Source: Nocardia brasiliensis ATCC 700358
GTDB lineage: Bacteria > Actinomycetota > Actinomycetes > Mycobacteriales > Mycobacteriaceae
Assembly (NCBI RefSeq): GCF_000250675.2
Contig: NC_018681.1
Coordinates: forward strand, 6,076,001-6,140,000
DNA: 64,000 nt
Reading direction: 5' to 3'
The notes under the pieces are model-generated. The model did not search any database and was not told where the DNA came from. It worked only from the letters and a program-made list of their open reading frames with translations. Shown here one piece after another: positions 8,023 through 16,510 of the stretch. The position numbers and the translations under genes are program-made. How positions within the stretch are numbered: the first letter of the stretch is position 1; each line of letters opens with the position of its first letter.

Positions 8023-8619
8023 TTGACTGCTCCACAAACACCCCAGCCGTGGCAAGGGCCGGCTACACCGCCGCCGTACGGACAGCCGGGCTATGCGCCG
8101 CCGCGGCGGCGACGCATCTGGCCGTGGGTATTGCTCGGTGTATTCGTGCTGATCGCAGCGCTTTTCGTGGGCTGTATCGCACTGGTTTCCAACGAAGTAT
8201 CGAAGGTCGACGACAAGCGCACCACCACCGAACCGGCAGGCACCGAAGTTCGGGACGGCAAGTTCGCGTTCTTGGTCACGGGGGTCGATCCGCCGGTCAC
8301 CACCGTCGGTGACAACGAATTCCTGAAAGAGGACGCGCAGGGTGAATTCATCCTGGTGCGTGTCGACGTCAGCAATATCGGCAGCGAACCACAGACCTAC
8401 TTCGCCGACAACCAGAAACTGATCGACGACCAGGGACGCTCGTTCACCAACGACACCGCTGCGGAACTGGCGGTGAATCCACAGCTCATCGGTGAGATCA
8501 ATCCCGGCAACAAGGTGGCGGTCACGATCGTGTTCGATGTGCCGAAAGGCACCGCTCCGGCGGCGATCGAGTTCCACGATTCGATGTTCTCCGGCGGGGT
8601 CCGGGTGGCGTTGAAATAG
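8023..8619 (+). CDS. membrane-anchored extracytoplasmic protein with DUF4352-like domain
   Basis: A 198-residue protein from the TTG at 8023, chosen because GGAAGGA lies 6 bases upstream; an in-frame ATG at 7942 has no such site. Residues 1-32 are Pro/Gln-rich, followed by four arginines and a single transmembrane helix (about 37-60), so the rest should lie outside the membrane. The C-terminal domain (about 85-198) is beta-rich with Glu-Phe-Ile-Leu-Val-Arg-Val-Asp-Val-Ser-Asn-Ile-Gly, the usual signature of DUF4352-type immunoglobulin-like domains that protect exposed surfaces or bind other proteins. It is followed by a strong hairpin and is not part of the cob operon. Confidence 0.7.
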   Translation: MTAPQTPQPWQGPATPPPYGQPGYAPPRRRRIWPWVLLGVFVLIAALFVGCIALVSNEVSKVDDKRTTTEPAGTEVRDGKFAFLVTGVDPPVTTVGDNEFLKEDAQGEFILVRVDVSNIGSEPQTYFADNQKLIDDQGRSFTNDTAAELAVNPQLIGEINPGNKVAVTIVFDVPKGTAPAAIEFHDSMFSGGVRVALK

Positions 8620-8624
8620 TGCCA

Positions 8625-8664
8625 CGGCGGCACCGGGCGGCGTACGCGCCGGCCGGTGCCGCCG
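8625..8664 (+). terminator. hairpin terminator after the DUF4352-like gene
   Basis: A 12-bp perfect inverted repeat (CGGCGGCACCGG / CCGGTGCCGCCG) with a 16-base loop begins 5 bases after the stop codon at 8619 and ends 36 bases before cobG. Confidence 0.65.
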
Positions 8665-8699
8665 CGCTGTGCCGGGCGGTTTCGTAGGCTGGGGAGACT

Positions 8700-10016
8700 A
8701 TGACGCGACGGGTTCCGGATTCCTGCCCTGGGGTGCTGCGGCTGCACGAGGCGGCGGACGGGCCGCTGGCCCGCATCCGGGTGCCCGGCGGGCGGATCGA
8801 ACCGGCGCAATTGCAAGTGCTGGCGGAAGCGGCACGCGACCTCGCGGACGGGAATCTCGAACTCACCTCGCGCGGGAATCTGCAGTTGCGGCAGGTCCGG
8901 GACGCGGCGGCGCTGACCGAACGGCTCGACGCGGCCGGGCTGTTGCCGAGCCGGACGCACGAGAGGGTGCGCAATATCGTCGCCTCCCCGCTGTCGGGTC
9001 GCATCGGCGGAACCTCCGACGTGCACCGGTTCGTGCCGGTGCTCGACGCGGGGCTGCTCGCGGCACCCCGGCTCGCCGATCTGCCCGGGCGAGTGCTGTT
9101 CACGCTCGACGACGGGCGCGGCGACGTCAGCGCGTTGAGCGGCGACATCGGCGTACATGCCACGGGCACAGACGAATTCGCGCTGGTGCTGGCCGGCGCG
9201 GACGCCGGCATCCGGATCTCCGCGGCCGACGCGGTGGACGTCGTACTCGCCGCGGCACACGCCTTCCTGGACCTGCGCGGCGACGAGGCCGGGCAGTGGC
9301 GGCTGCACGACATCGCCGACGGCGCCGAGCGGGTGGCCGAGCACCTCGGCCTCGACCGCAGCGCCGAGCGCCTGGAATTCGGTGCCGCCCAAGATATTCC
9401 GATCGGCTGGCTGGATCAGGACAACGGATCGGTCAGCCTCGGCGCCGGAGTGCGGCTGGGTTCGCTGCCCGCCCGCACCGCCGAATTCATCGCCGCGATA
9501 GAACGTCCCGTCTTCCTCACCCCGTGGCGCAGCCTCGTCATCGCCGACCTCGACGAATGGGCGGCCGAACAGGTCGTCCGAGTACTCGCCCCCATGGGCC
9601 TCATCTTCGACGCCAACTCCCCCTGGCTACAGGTCAGCGCCTGCGCCGGCCGCCCCGGTTGCGCCAAAGCACTGACCGACGTCCGCGCCGACGTCACCGA
9701 CGCGATCGAGTCCGGCCGAGTACTAGCGCCTGCGAGCGACCCAGCGGTCCAGGCCGATTCGCCCGCCGCCGATCCGCCCGCCGCCGACGCGTCTGCCGCC
9801 GCGGTGCCCGCGCACGCCGATCCGCCTGCCCACGCCGATGCTCCCGCGCCCGGCACCGCAACCGATTCTCCCGCGCACCAACCCCTCTCGCTGAACGCCG
9901 CCGACGTGACCGTCGCAGGCCGCCAACACTGGTCCGGCTGCGAACGCCGCTGCGGCCGTCCCCGCGGCGAAGTCACCGACATCATCGCCACGGAATCCGG
10001 CTACCGCATCGACTGA
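8700..10016 (+). CDS. cobG: precorrin-3B synthase CobG
   Basis: CobG is a nitrite/sulfite-reductase-fold oxygenase that contracts the corrin ring by converting precorrin-3A to precorrin-3B. The 438-residue protein has the ferredoxin-like repeats of the family, with Leu-Thr-Ser-Arg-Gly-Asn-Leu-Gln-Leu-Arg near residue 60, and four cysteines for a [4Fe-4S] cluster: Cys315, Cys321, Cys414 and Cys418. The two halves of this cysteine motif are normally about 35-40 residues apart; here 92 residues separate Cys321 and Cys414 because of an Ala/Pro/Asp/His-rich insertion at about residues 343-398. It is transcribed away from cobN. No riboswitch is seen in front of it. Confidence 0.92.
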   Translation: MTRRVPDSCPGVLRLHEAADGPLARIRVPGGRIEPAQLQVLAEAARDLADGNLELTSRGNLQLRQVRDAAALTERLDAAGLLPSRTHERVRNIVASPLSGRIGGTSDVHRFVPVLDAGLLAAPRLADLPGRVLFTLDDGRGDVSALSGDIGVHATGTDEFALVLAGADAGIRISAADAVDVVLAAAHAFLDLRGDEAGQWRLHDIADGAERVAEHLGLDRSAERLEFGAAQDIPIGWLDQDNGSVSLGAGVRLGSLPARTAEFIAAIERPVFLTPWRSLVIADLDEWAAEQVVRVLAPMGLIFDANSPWLQVSACAGRPGCAKALTDVRADVTDAIESGRVLAPASDPAVQADSPAADPPAADASAAAVPAHADPPAHADAPAPGTATDSPAHQPLSLNAADVTVAGRQHWSGCERRCGRPRGEVTDIIATESGYRID

Positions 10017-10062
10017 ACCACCGCTCTCGAAGCGCCCCGGCATTTTCGGTCGCGACGCGTAG

Positions 10063-10308
10063 AGCATCGTTGCCACCGTTCAGTCCTCCTTCGCCGAGCC
10101 GATACAGGAGCTGGCACTTGCCGAGAGCACGGTGCTCAGCACCCTATCCAGCCTCCGGCCTATCGCCGCGCGCCACCCCGACAACCTGGTTATATACGAA
10201 GATTTCGACCGCGTTGATGCTGACAGCGAAGCGGGCCACCGGCAGCTACTCCTGCGGTGCGTCAAACAGTCCGATGCCTGTGCAGCACTTCTTTCACTGC
10301 ATCGGTGA
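10063..10308 (+). pseudogene. possible remnant of a lost gene
   Basis: An 81-codon open stretch, starting right after an in-frame TAG and with no good start codon, reads like a real protein piece (for example Ala-Glu-Pro-Ile-Gln-Glu-Leu-Ala-Leu-Ala-Glu, then His-Pro-Asp-Asn-Leu-Val-Ile-Tyr-Glu-Asp-Phe). Its third-position GC is lower than in cobG. Its end runs into the 3' end of the Nudix gene on the other strand. I read it as decayed DNA at the edge of the acquired island. I do not recognise a family. Confidence 0.3.
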
Positions 10309-10705
10309 CTGGAGGCTCGTCGGCCAGGCTCGTCCAGGTGTAGGCGTCGTGTTCGGTCAACTCGACCGGTTCGGGATCGATCACGTCGACGGTGAAGTTG
10401 AATTGCCGGCTTTTCTTGCCGCTTCCGGACTGATAGTCGAACGTGCCCAGGTACTTTCGGATATTGGTGATGTCGAGGCCGGTTTCCTCTTTGACCTCCC
10501 TGATCAGGGCGTCGTCGAGGGCTTCACCTGGATCGACCTTGCCGCTGGGCAATTCCCAAATTCCGCCCATGAAGTCGTTGGCTGGTCGTTGCAGCAGCAG
10601 GATCTTGCCGTCGTGTGCGACGACCGCGCCGACGACAAGTTGTTGCACCTTGTCGCGCTCGGCTTCGCTGGTCAGCGTCTCCAGCAGTGTGGACTCGATC
10701 ATCAA
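10262..10705 (-). CDS. Nudix hydrolase
   Basis: A 147-residue cytoplasmic hydrolase. The Nudix box at residues 55-77 is complete (Gly-x5-Glu-x7-Arg-Glu-Val-Lys-Glu-Glu-Thr-Gly-Leu) and gives the metal site for cleaving a nucleoside diphosphate linked to another moiety. The Asp-Phe-Met-Gly-Gly-Ile-Trp-Glu-Leu-Pro-Ser-Gly-Lys run before it is typical of MutT-like members. It starts 3 bases after the stop of the aminotransferase gene, so it is the third gene of a tight operon (oxidoreductase, aminotransferase, Nudix). In that setting it might act on a nucleotide-activated sugar or clear an unwanted NDP product, which is inference. Confidence 0.9.
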   Translation of the reverse strand: MMIESTLLETLTSEAERDKVQQLVVGAVVAHDGKILLLQRPANDFMGGIWELPSGKVDPGEALDDALIREVKEETGLDITNIRKYLGTFDYQSGSGKKSRQFNFTVDVIDPEPVELTEHDAYTWTSLADEPPVTDAVKEVLHRHRTV

Positions 10706-10708
10706 ACT

Positions 10709-11962
10709 TCATCCCTTCAACTCGGTGTGGTGTTCGGTGACTTTGCGGATGGCTTCGATGTAGCTGTCGACCAGCGGCAAGTCTTCTTCGCTATGCCAGA
10801 CCGGCAGTTTCAGCGTGGTGTTGTGGATCTGCTCAGCGCGCGGATAGTCGCCGGGCGCGTAGGCCAGTTTGCCGCTAAGTGCCGGAAACAGCGGCCCCGG
10901 CTCCTGGAACAGCGGCAGCAGATTCAGTGGACAGGTCGAGCCAGGACGATCGATCTCGGCGCAGCCTTCGGCCAGCAGCGCCGAATGGAAGCGTTCCACG
11001 GGCACCTCGTCGAAGGAGTCGGCGTCGTACTGCAAAGCGAGTCCGTACCAGGACGATCGAACATCTGGTTCGTCCCGCGGCATCGTCAAGCCGGGCAATT
11101 CATCGAGCCCTTCGGCGATGTAGTCAGCTATCCGCTGACGGCCATCGAGATAGTCGTCGAGATGCGAAAGTTGTTCCAGTGCAATTGCAGCGGCCAGCGG
11201 ATGGATGCGATGTTTGAGGCCCATGCCGGTGACTGCGAAGCGGTGAAGCTCCCTGTCGGAGGGGATCTCGCTGCGGCAGCGCTTGTTGTATTGCCCGTGC
11301 AGCAGCACTCGATGGTAGACGTCGTCATCATCGGTCAGCACGAATCCACCTTCACCAGCGGACAGCGGCTTCGGTCCATTCATGCTGAACGCCGCTGCGT
11401 GCCCGAAGGTGCCGACCTTCTTGCCGCCGACACTTGCCCCATGCGCATGAGCGGCGTCTTCGAGCAGGTGCAGCCCATACATTTCGGCGAGCCCTTTCAG
11501 GGCCTCGATTTGGGCAGGCATTCCCCACATGTGGTTCACCGTAATGGCTTTGGTGCGGTCGGTGATCCGCCGCGGCACCTCGTGCGGATCGAGATTGCCG
11601 CTGGCATCGCAGTCGGCCAACACCGGCGTCGCACCGAGATGCAGCAGCGGGGTTGCAGTGGCGAAGAAGGTATACGCAGGCACGATGACTTCATCATCTA
11701 GCCCGATCCCGCACGCGGCATACATCGAGTACAGCGCTGCGGTACCCGAGCTGGCGAGAATTGCATGCCGAACGCCGAAGTAGTTCTGTAAGGCATCCTC
11801 CAACTCGGCGACCACGCCGGAACGGTTGTAGATGGAGATGCCATCATGCAATTGATCGAGCACCGCGCGTACGGTGGCATCAGTAACCGGTGGCCACGAA
11901 AAATGCTGTACTGCAGTGTCGATGACTGGATTGCCGCCGAGAAGAGCCAGTTGAGAGGTCAC
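10709..11962 (-). CDS. DegT/DnrJ/EryC1/StrS-family PLP-dependent aminotransferase
   Basis: A 417-residue fold-type-I aminotransferase of the sugar or cyclitol family. Ser71-Ser-Gly-Thr-Ala binds the PLP phosphate, Asp169 in Leu-Leu-Glu-Asp-Ala-Ala-His-Ala-His-Gly contacts the pyridine nitrogen, and Lys198 in Met-Asn-Gly-Pro-Lys-Pro-Leu-Ser-Ala-Gly-Glu-Gly-Gly fits the Schiff-base lysine. Members aminate keto-sugars (usually NDP-bound), keto-cyclitols or 3-keto-glucose-type substrates. The first 4 bases overlap the end of the oxidoreductase gene, so the two are probably co-translated; this pairing recalls oxidoreductase/aminotransferase couples such as NtdC/NtdA (kanosamine) and RifL/RifK. The substrate cannot be read from sequence. 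Confidence 0.92.
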   Translation of the reverse strand: MTSQLALLGGNPVIDTAVQHFSWPPVTDATVRAVLDQLHDGISIYNRSGVVAELEDALQNYFGVRHAILASSGTAALYSMYAACGIGLDDEVIVPAYTFFATATPLLHLGATPVLADCDASGNLDPHEVPRRITDRTKAITVNHMWGMPAQIEALKGLAEMYGLHLLEDAAHAHGASVGGKKVGTFGHAAAFSMNGPKPLSAGEGGFVLTDDDDVYHRVLLHGQYNKRCRSEIPSDRELHRFAVTGMGLKHRIHPLAAAIALEQLSHLDDYLDGRQRIADYIAEGLDELPGLTMPRDEPDVRSSWYGLALQYDADSFDEVPVERFHSALLAEGCAEIDRPGSTCPLNLLPLFQEPGPLFPALSGKLAYAPGDYPRAEQIHNTTLKLPVWHSEEDLPLVDSYIEAIRKVTEHHTELKG

Positions 11963-13065
11963 AACAACTCCTGAGGGTTGACGGAGGTACGGGTACGAGC
12001 AGCCTCGTAGCAGGCGGCAACGAAGGCCATGTGCGCCAGGTTGTCTTCCGGCCCACTGAGATTCGGTCGAGTGCCTTCGATTACGTGATGGAAGTAGTCG
12101 ATTTGGCAGGCCGCAGCGGTAGGCCAGGCTTGCTCGCGTCGCAGTGATTCGATTACTTCACCGCCGTTGGTCAGCCGCCGGATGCAGCCACGCTCCAAAT
12201 GCACGATGCCCTGCGAGCCAACCAACCGGATCTCCTCGGCTTTTGGACCGACGAAGCGCGACAGCAGCAGCGAGCCGTACAGACCGCTCTCGTACGAGAA
12301 ATGCACGAGTGCAGTGTCTTCAGCGTCATAGTGGCGGTCGGGCCGGGCGCGGACGGATAGATCGGCCGTGATGCTGTCCGGCAGGCCGAAGTACCACAGA
12401 ATCAGGTCGATCAGGTGGTAGCCCATGTCGATGACACAGCCGCCTCCGGCCTTGGCCGTGACGCCACGCCATCCGTCGGATGGGTCTTCCACATGGACTG
12501 TGTAGCGGGCGTCCACCAGGAACTGTGTTCCGATCTGATCGGCGAGTTGGGTGAAGCTCTTGTAGATCGGGTTGAAGCGACGCTGGAGAGTGACCATCAG
12601 CTGGATGCCGGCCTGTTGACATAGTCTGGTCAGCTCGAGGGCCTCGACCAAGCTGGTGGCGAATGGCTTCTCTTTCAGCACGTGCACTCGATGTTCCGCC
12701 GCCGCTTCGATCACCTTTCGCCCGACATCGTGCGGCACGCAGACGATGACGAAGTCGAGTTGCTCGGCGGCGAGCATCTCCCGGAAGTCGGTGTAGCCAG
12801 ACACCTGATACTGCTGTGCCTGTTTGGCCACGACCGCCGCATTCTCATCACAGACCGCAGCAAGCTCAGCAGAGTTCGATGCGAGCACCCCCGGCAGATG
12901 GTCCTCCACCGCCTGGTGCCCGAGGCCGATGACGCCGGCTCGTAGCACTTCTCCGCACTCCGCGGCGAGCCCGGTTGTGCGCCAGGACGGTTCGATTTCA
13001 GATCTCGTGACGCCGAGCACTGGCCCAGTGCCCGTTGTGCCTCGGATCGATTCGCACGATCTCAT
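11959..13065 (-). CDS. Gfo/Idh/MocA-family NAD(P)-dependent oxidoreductase
   Basis: A 368-residue protein from the ATG at 13065, which has GGGGGA 4 bases upstream. The Rossmann motif Gly-Val-Ile-Gly-Leu-Gly-His begins near residue 44, leaving an unusual 40-residue N-terminal extension; a later GTG at about residue 40 is the alternative start. Glu-Lys-Pro at 132-134 is the conserved cofactor and substrate lysine region, and Gly-Gly-Gly-Cys-Val-Ile-Asp-Met-Gly-Tyr-His lies in the second domain. Such enzymes oxidise or reduce a sugar or cyclitol hydroxyl. It is the first gene of the oxidoreductase-aminotransferase-Nudix operon, divergent from the HTH/TPR regulator. Confidence 0.9.
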   Translation of the reverse strand: MRSCESIRGTTGTGPVLGVTRSEIEPSWRTTGLAAECGEVLRAGVIGLGHQAVEDHLPGVLASNSAELAAVCDENAAVVAKQAQQYQVSGYTDFREMLAAEQLDFVIVCVPHDVGRKVIEAAAEHRVHVLKEKPFATSLVEALELTRLCQQAGIQLMVTLQRRFNPIYKSFTQLADQIGTQFLVDARYTVHVEDPSDGWRGVTAKAGGGCVIDMGYHLIDLILWYFGLPDSITADLSVRARPDRHYDAEDTALVHFSYESGLYGSLLLSRFVGPKAEEIRLVGSQGIVHLERGCIRRLTNGGEVIESLRREQAWPTAAACQIDYFHHVIEGTRPNLSGPEDNLAHMAFVAACYEAARTRTSVNPQELL

Positions 13066-13228
13066 TGAATCCCCCAGATGGTGAGGCGGTGCCCGTAATG
13101 GTCGATTTCCAGAATTGACGCCGACGAGACGAAAGAAGAGGGCAAGTTACGGGGCAGAGGGCGGTCCGACCGTGTCCGTTCAGCGCGGCTGGATACACTG
13201 AGCCGACCGGTAACCGGCAAGGGGGCAA
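13066..13228. promoter_or_regulatory. divergent promoter region of the aminotransferase island
   Basis: The 163 bases between the oxidoreductase (minus) and the HTH/TPR regulator (plus) must hold promoters for both. A perfect 5-bp palindrome with a 1-base centre (CCGGT-A-ACCGG, 13207-13217) lies just before the AAGGGGG ribosome site of the regulator, a plausible autoregulatory site. A TACACT sequence near 13194 could be a -10 element. No ligand-binding RNA structure was recognised. Confidence 0.4.
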
Positions 13229-14539
13229 ATGCCACCAAACGTGCATCTCCAGCAGCGGCGCGAGGCAACACCATCATGGATTGAGCCAGGGCGCGCGATG
13301 GGCCGCGCCGAGCTTGCCGAAGCCGTCAACACCTACCTGTGGTACACACACAAGCAGCGCTGCGACCTCGACGCCCGCACTGTTGCCCGCTACGAGCGCG
13401 GCGCTGTGCGGTGGCCGAACGAGCGGTACCGCGAAGCGTTCCGCGCAGTCCTGCGCGCAACCGATAGCGAACTCGGCTTCATTCCGACCCGTCAGCGACG
13501 ACAAGACGCTCAATGCCCAGACAGTACGCTGTCGGTGAATCTGTTCAGCCCGTTCGATCCAGGCATCGTCCCGACCGCCTATCTCGGGCTGAGCGCAACG
13601 GACAGAAAGCCGGTCAGCCGCGTCGGCTGGACCGATGTCGACCAGGTGCGGACTGCCACGAAGGAGGCCGCCTCGGCCGAGAACCTGCACGGCGGCGGCT
13701 CGGCCAGCCTGATCGCAGGCCCTCAACTCACTCACTTCGTTCGACTGCTCGATGGCCACTCCGCACCGACCACCCGGCGTGCGCTTCTCGAGGCAATCGG
13801 GAACCTCAGCAGCGTCGCCGGATATGCCGCCTTCGACATCGGCGACTACTCGGCGGCCGAACGCCGATTCCGGCTGGCGCTGTGGTGCGCCGACAACGCC
13901 GGGTCCTGGGAGCTGCGCGCCAGCACACTCGCGGATATGGCCAGGAAAACGGCCTACGTCGGTAACAGCGATGGTGCGCTGTCGTTGATCGAGCTAGCTC
14001 AGGTCAGATCCGACCGATTGTCTGCGACTGCCCGCGCGATGCTCAGCGCATTACGCGCTCAATTCCTCGCCACAACAGGACGGATTCAAGAGGCCCTCAC
14101 CGAAATCGGCAGGTCTGACGACCATTTCGCCGACCGCATGCCCGCAACCGACGCACCCTGGCTGTGCTACTACGACATCGCCGAACATCTCGGCAGCACG
14201 GGCAAAGCGTTGATACCTGTCGCCAAGGCGCGGCAACGTATCGACTTGGCAGCACCAAGGATTCGTGAAGCCGTAGCCTTGCAAGGAACACAATACCCGC
14301 GCTCGCGGACCTTCTCGCTTACTCGGTTGGCCATCTTGACGATGCAGCTCGACGACCCGAGAGAAGCAGCCGCAATCGGCCTGCAAGCTACCCGGCAAGC
14401 CACTGCCTTTCGATCTCAGCGCATTCAGAACGAACTCCGCACCCTGGCGGCCGCCGCCGCGCCTCAGCGCCGTATGACCGAAGTCGCGGAACTGCGGCAC
14501 GCGATCGCCAGCGCCGCTCCCACCGGGTCGGTCCAATGA
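13229..14539 (+). CDS. XRE-type HTH regulator with TPR-like C-terminal domain
   Basis: A 436-residue cytoplasmic regulator. The N-terminal HTH at about residues 22-85 reads Gly-Arg-Ala-Glu-Leu-Ala-Glu-Ala-Val-Asn, then Leu-Asp-Ala-Arg-Thr-Val-Ala-Arg-Tyr-Glu-Arg-Gly and Arg-Trp-Pro, the pattern of a large actinobacterial family. After a variable linker, residues 160-430 are an all-helical array with TPR-like repeats (for example Ala-Ala-Phe-Asp-Ile-Gly-Asp-Tyr-Ser-Ala-Ala-Glu-Arg-Arg-Phe). Members regulate secondary metabolism or development. The ATG has AAGGGGG 4 bases upstream. The stop overlaps the kinase start by 4 bases. It probably controls the divergent aminotransferase operon. Confidence 0.85.
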   Translation: MPPNVHLQQRREATPSWIEPGRAMGRAELAEAVNTYLWYTHKQRCDLDARTVARYERGAVRWPNERYREAFRAVLRATDSELGFIPTRQRRQDAQCPDSTLSVNLFSPFDPGIVPTAYLGLSATDRKPVSRVGWTDVDQVRTATKEAASAENLHGGGSASLIAGPQLTHFVRLLDGHSAPTTRRALLEAIGNLSSVAGYAAFDIGDYSAAERRFRLALWCADNAGSWELRASTLADMARKTAYVGNSDGALSLIELAQVRSDRLSATARAMLSALRAQFLATTGRIQEALTEIGRSDDHFADRMPATDAPWLCYYDIAEHLGSTGKALIPVAKARQRIDLAAPRIREAVALQGTQYPRSRTFSLTRLAILTMQLDDPREAAAIGLQATRQATAFRSQRIQNELRTLAAAAAPQRRMTEVAELRHAIASAAPTGSVQ

Positions 14540-15429
14540 GTTCACCCCACTCGTGCACTCCGGCCGATGAGGTGCTGGCCAAGGCCGCGGAAGTCAGTGG
14601 TGTCGAGTTGTGTGGGGCCGAAGTGATTCGTGACGGCTCACACGCCATTTACCGGTTAGCCGACGACATCGTCGCCAGGATAGGCCAACCGGGCAGCATC
14701 GATGACGCCGTGCGCGAACTCCGAATCTCCCAGTGGCTAAACAATTCCGGTATACCGACAGTCGAGTCCGTCCCCTCGCTGCCGCACCCAATCGTCGTTG
14801 CCGATCGTCCCGTCACCTGGTGGCGTTTGATCCCTGACCATCGCCCCTCCACGCCAGGCGAGCTGGGCGCAATGCTGCGCGCACTTCACGCACTACCACC
14901 CCCAACTGAATTCGAACTTCCTAACTACGACCCCTTCACCGGGCTCGAGGAGCGCATCAACAACGCAGAAATGCTTGTCCAGGACGACCGAACATGGCTG
15001 CTCCAGCACTGCGCACGACTACGCACCGACTACGAGGTACTACCAAATGCCCTCTCCCCCTGCGTTATCCATGGCGACGCGTGGCAAGGCAACCTTGTGG
15101 TGCCGCCCTCCGGCATCCCGACAGTGCTGGACCTCGACAAGGTGTCGATCGGCCGACGCCAGTGGGATCTCACCCAACTAGGTGTCGACTACACCGATTT
15201 CAGCCGGGTGCCCCCAGACGACTATCGGTCGTTCGTCGTGGCTTACGGTGGCGATGACGTCACGAAGTGGCCAGGATTCCGGGTCCTCGCCGATATCCAA
15301 GAACTGCGATGGGTCGCGTTCGCGGTAGCCCAGTCGGCAGGCAACGGCAACGCGGCTCGTCAAGCGAAGCACCGGATAGCGTGCCTACGTGGGGAGGTGC
15401 CGAGGCCGTGGCAATGGGAGGCGCTGTGA
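14536..15429 (+). CDS. aminoglycoside-phosphotransferase-fold (APH) kinase
   Basis: A 297-residue protein with the APH/choline-kinase fold. The catalytic loop His179-Gly-Asp-Ala-Trp-Gln-Gly-Asn186 and the metal-binding Leu-Asp-Leu-Asp (Asp199, Asp201) are both present. The N-lobe has Ser-His-Ala-Ile-Tyr-Arg-Leu near residue 36 and a short Ile-Val-Ala-Arg-Ile where the ATP-anchoring lysine is usually found; Arg at that place is common in this sub-family. It would phosphorylate a hydroxyl of a small metabolite. It is translationally coupled to the HTH/TPR gene and divergent from the aminotransferase operon, so a sugar or aminosugar made there is a reasonable but unproven substrate. Confidence 0.87.
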   Translation: MSSPHSCTPADEVLAKAAEVSGVELCGAEVIRDGSHAIYRLADDIVARIGQPGSIDDAVRELRISQWLNNSGIPTVESVPSLPHPIVVADRPVTWWRLIPDHRPSTPGELGAMLRALHALPPPTEFELPNYDPFTGLEERINNAEMLVQDDRTWLLQHCARLRTDYEVLPNALSPCVIHGDAWQGNLVVPPSGIPTVLDLDKVSIGRRQWDLTQLGVDYTDFSRVPPDDYRSFVVAYGGDDVTKWPGFRVLADIQELRWVAFAVAQSAGNGNAARQAKHRIACLRGEVPRPWQWEAL

Positions 15430-15613
15430 ACGACGCTGCGCCTCCCCGAGTTCAGCACTCGTGTCCAGTGACGGACACATCGCAGACTCCAGCCACACTC
15501 GCGCCCCGCGGCCCCGCCAGTCGCCACCGGCGCAGTCGGCCCACGCAAGCCACGACAACCCAGACAGGCGCGTCGCCACTTCCACTGCCCGCCGCCACGC
15601 ACCCGGCACGGCA

Positions 15614-15655
15614 ACGGCCCGAGGGCTGCGGTGGCGGCCGCAGCCCTCGGGCCGT
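15614..15655. terminator. strong bidirectional terminator
   Basis: An 18-bp perfect inverted repeat (arms 15614-15631 and 15638-15655; core CCGAGGGCTGCGG) with a 6-base loop lies between the convergent ends of the kinase gene and the arginine-deiminase-like gene. It has no T-tract. It marks the right border of the lower-GC island; the 180 bases before it carry no gene I can support. Confidence 0.85.
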
Positions 15656-15670
15656 GCTATTCCGGTGGTG

Positions 15671-16510
15671 TCAGTGGATTTCGAGGGTGCAGCATTTGAC
15701 GCTGCCGCCGGCTTTGAGCAGTTCGGACATGTCGATGCCGATCGGGTTGAAGCCACGCTCGCGCAGGGATTCGCCGAGGGTGACGGCCTTGTCGCTCAGG
15801 AAGACGTTGAAACCGTCGGAGACGCCGTTCAATCCGAGCACTTCGGCGTCGGCGTCGATGGCGACGATGGCGTCGGGGAAGAGCTCGGCGAGCACCGCCT
15901 GGCTCGCGGCGCTGAAGGCGGGCGGGAAGTAGGCGATGGTGGTGGCGTCGAGCGGCAGCAGCACGGTGTCGAGGTGGTAGAAGCGCGGGTCGACCAGTTC
16001 GAGCGAGACCACCTCGCGGGAAAAGTGCTGTGCCACTTCCTGATGCGCCGCCGGCGAGCTACGGAAGCCCATCCCGGCGAGCAACCGCTCGCCGACCAGG
16101 AGGAAATCACCCTCGCCTTCGTTGACCTCTTGGGCGTCGACCAGTCCGGCCAGACCGTGCTGGGCGAACCAGCGGTGATAGGCGGGCCCTTCGGCGGCCC
16201 GCTCGGTGTGGGTGAACTTGGCCGACATCGCGCGGTCGCCGATCACCAGACCACCGTTGGCGGCGAAGACCATGTCGGGCAGGCCGGGCACGCCGGGCAC
16301 GACGTCGACCTTGTGCCCGTGCTCCTGGTAGGTGGCGCGCAGCCGCTCCCATTGGTCCAGGGCGAGCGCACGGTCGACGGGCGCGTCCGGATCCATCCAC
16401 GGATTGATGCAGTAGGTGACCTCGAAGTGGTCCGGCCGGCACATGACGAACCGTTTCGGCAACGGCTGACGTGCGGTGGACTCGGCGCGGAGGGTGGCTA
16501 CAGAAGTCAA
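15671..16510 (-). CDS. arginine-deiminase-superfamily hydrolase (dimethylargininase/arginine dihydrolase-like)
   Basis: A 279-residue protein from the TTG at 16510, which has GGGAGA 4 bases upstream. It shows the guanidino-group-modifying fold: Asp-Met-Val-Phe-Ala-Ala-Asn-Gly-Gly in the first third, Asn-Glu-Gly-Glu-Gly-Asp-Phe in the middle, Phe-Tyr-His-Leu-Asp-Thr with the catalytic His, and the nucleophile Cys near the end in Gly-Gly-Ser-Val-Lys-Cys-Cys-Thr-Leu-Glu. These enzymes hydrolyse arginine, methylarginines or ornithine-pathway guanidines. It diverges from an Lrp/AsnC regulator, the same pairing as M. tuberculosis Rv2323c/Rv2324 next to rocD; no rocD lies here. Arginine or ornithine use is likely, exact substrate open. 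Confidence 0.85.
   Translation of the reverse strand: MTSVATLRAESTARQPLPKRFVMCRPDHFEVTYCINPWMDPDAPVDRALALDQWERLRATYQEHGHKVDVVPGVPGLPDMVFAANGGLVIGDRAMSAKFTHTERAAEGPAYHRWFAQHGLAGLVDAQEVNEGEGDFLLVGERLLAGMGFRSSPAAHQEVAQHFSREVVSLELVDPRFYHLDTVLLPLDATTIAYFPPAFSAASQAVLAELFPDAIVAIDADAEVLGLNGVSDGFNVFLSDKAVTLGESLRERGFNPIGIDMSELLKAGGSVKCCTLEIH

Noticed and set aside
8669..11701. A very long plus-strand open frame of about 1,000 codons
   Set aside because: It is out of frame with cobG and antisense to the Nudix and aminotransferase genes, is extremely Arg/Ala/Pro-rich in its first half, and has no coherent domain. High GC makes stop codons rare.
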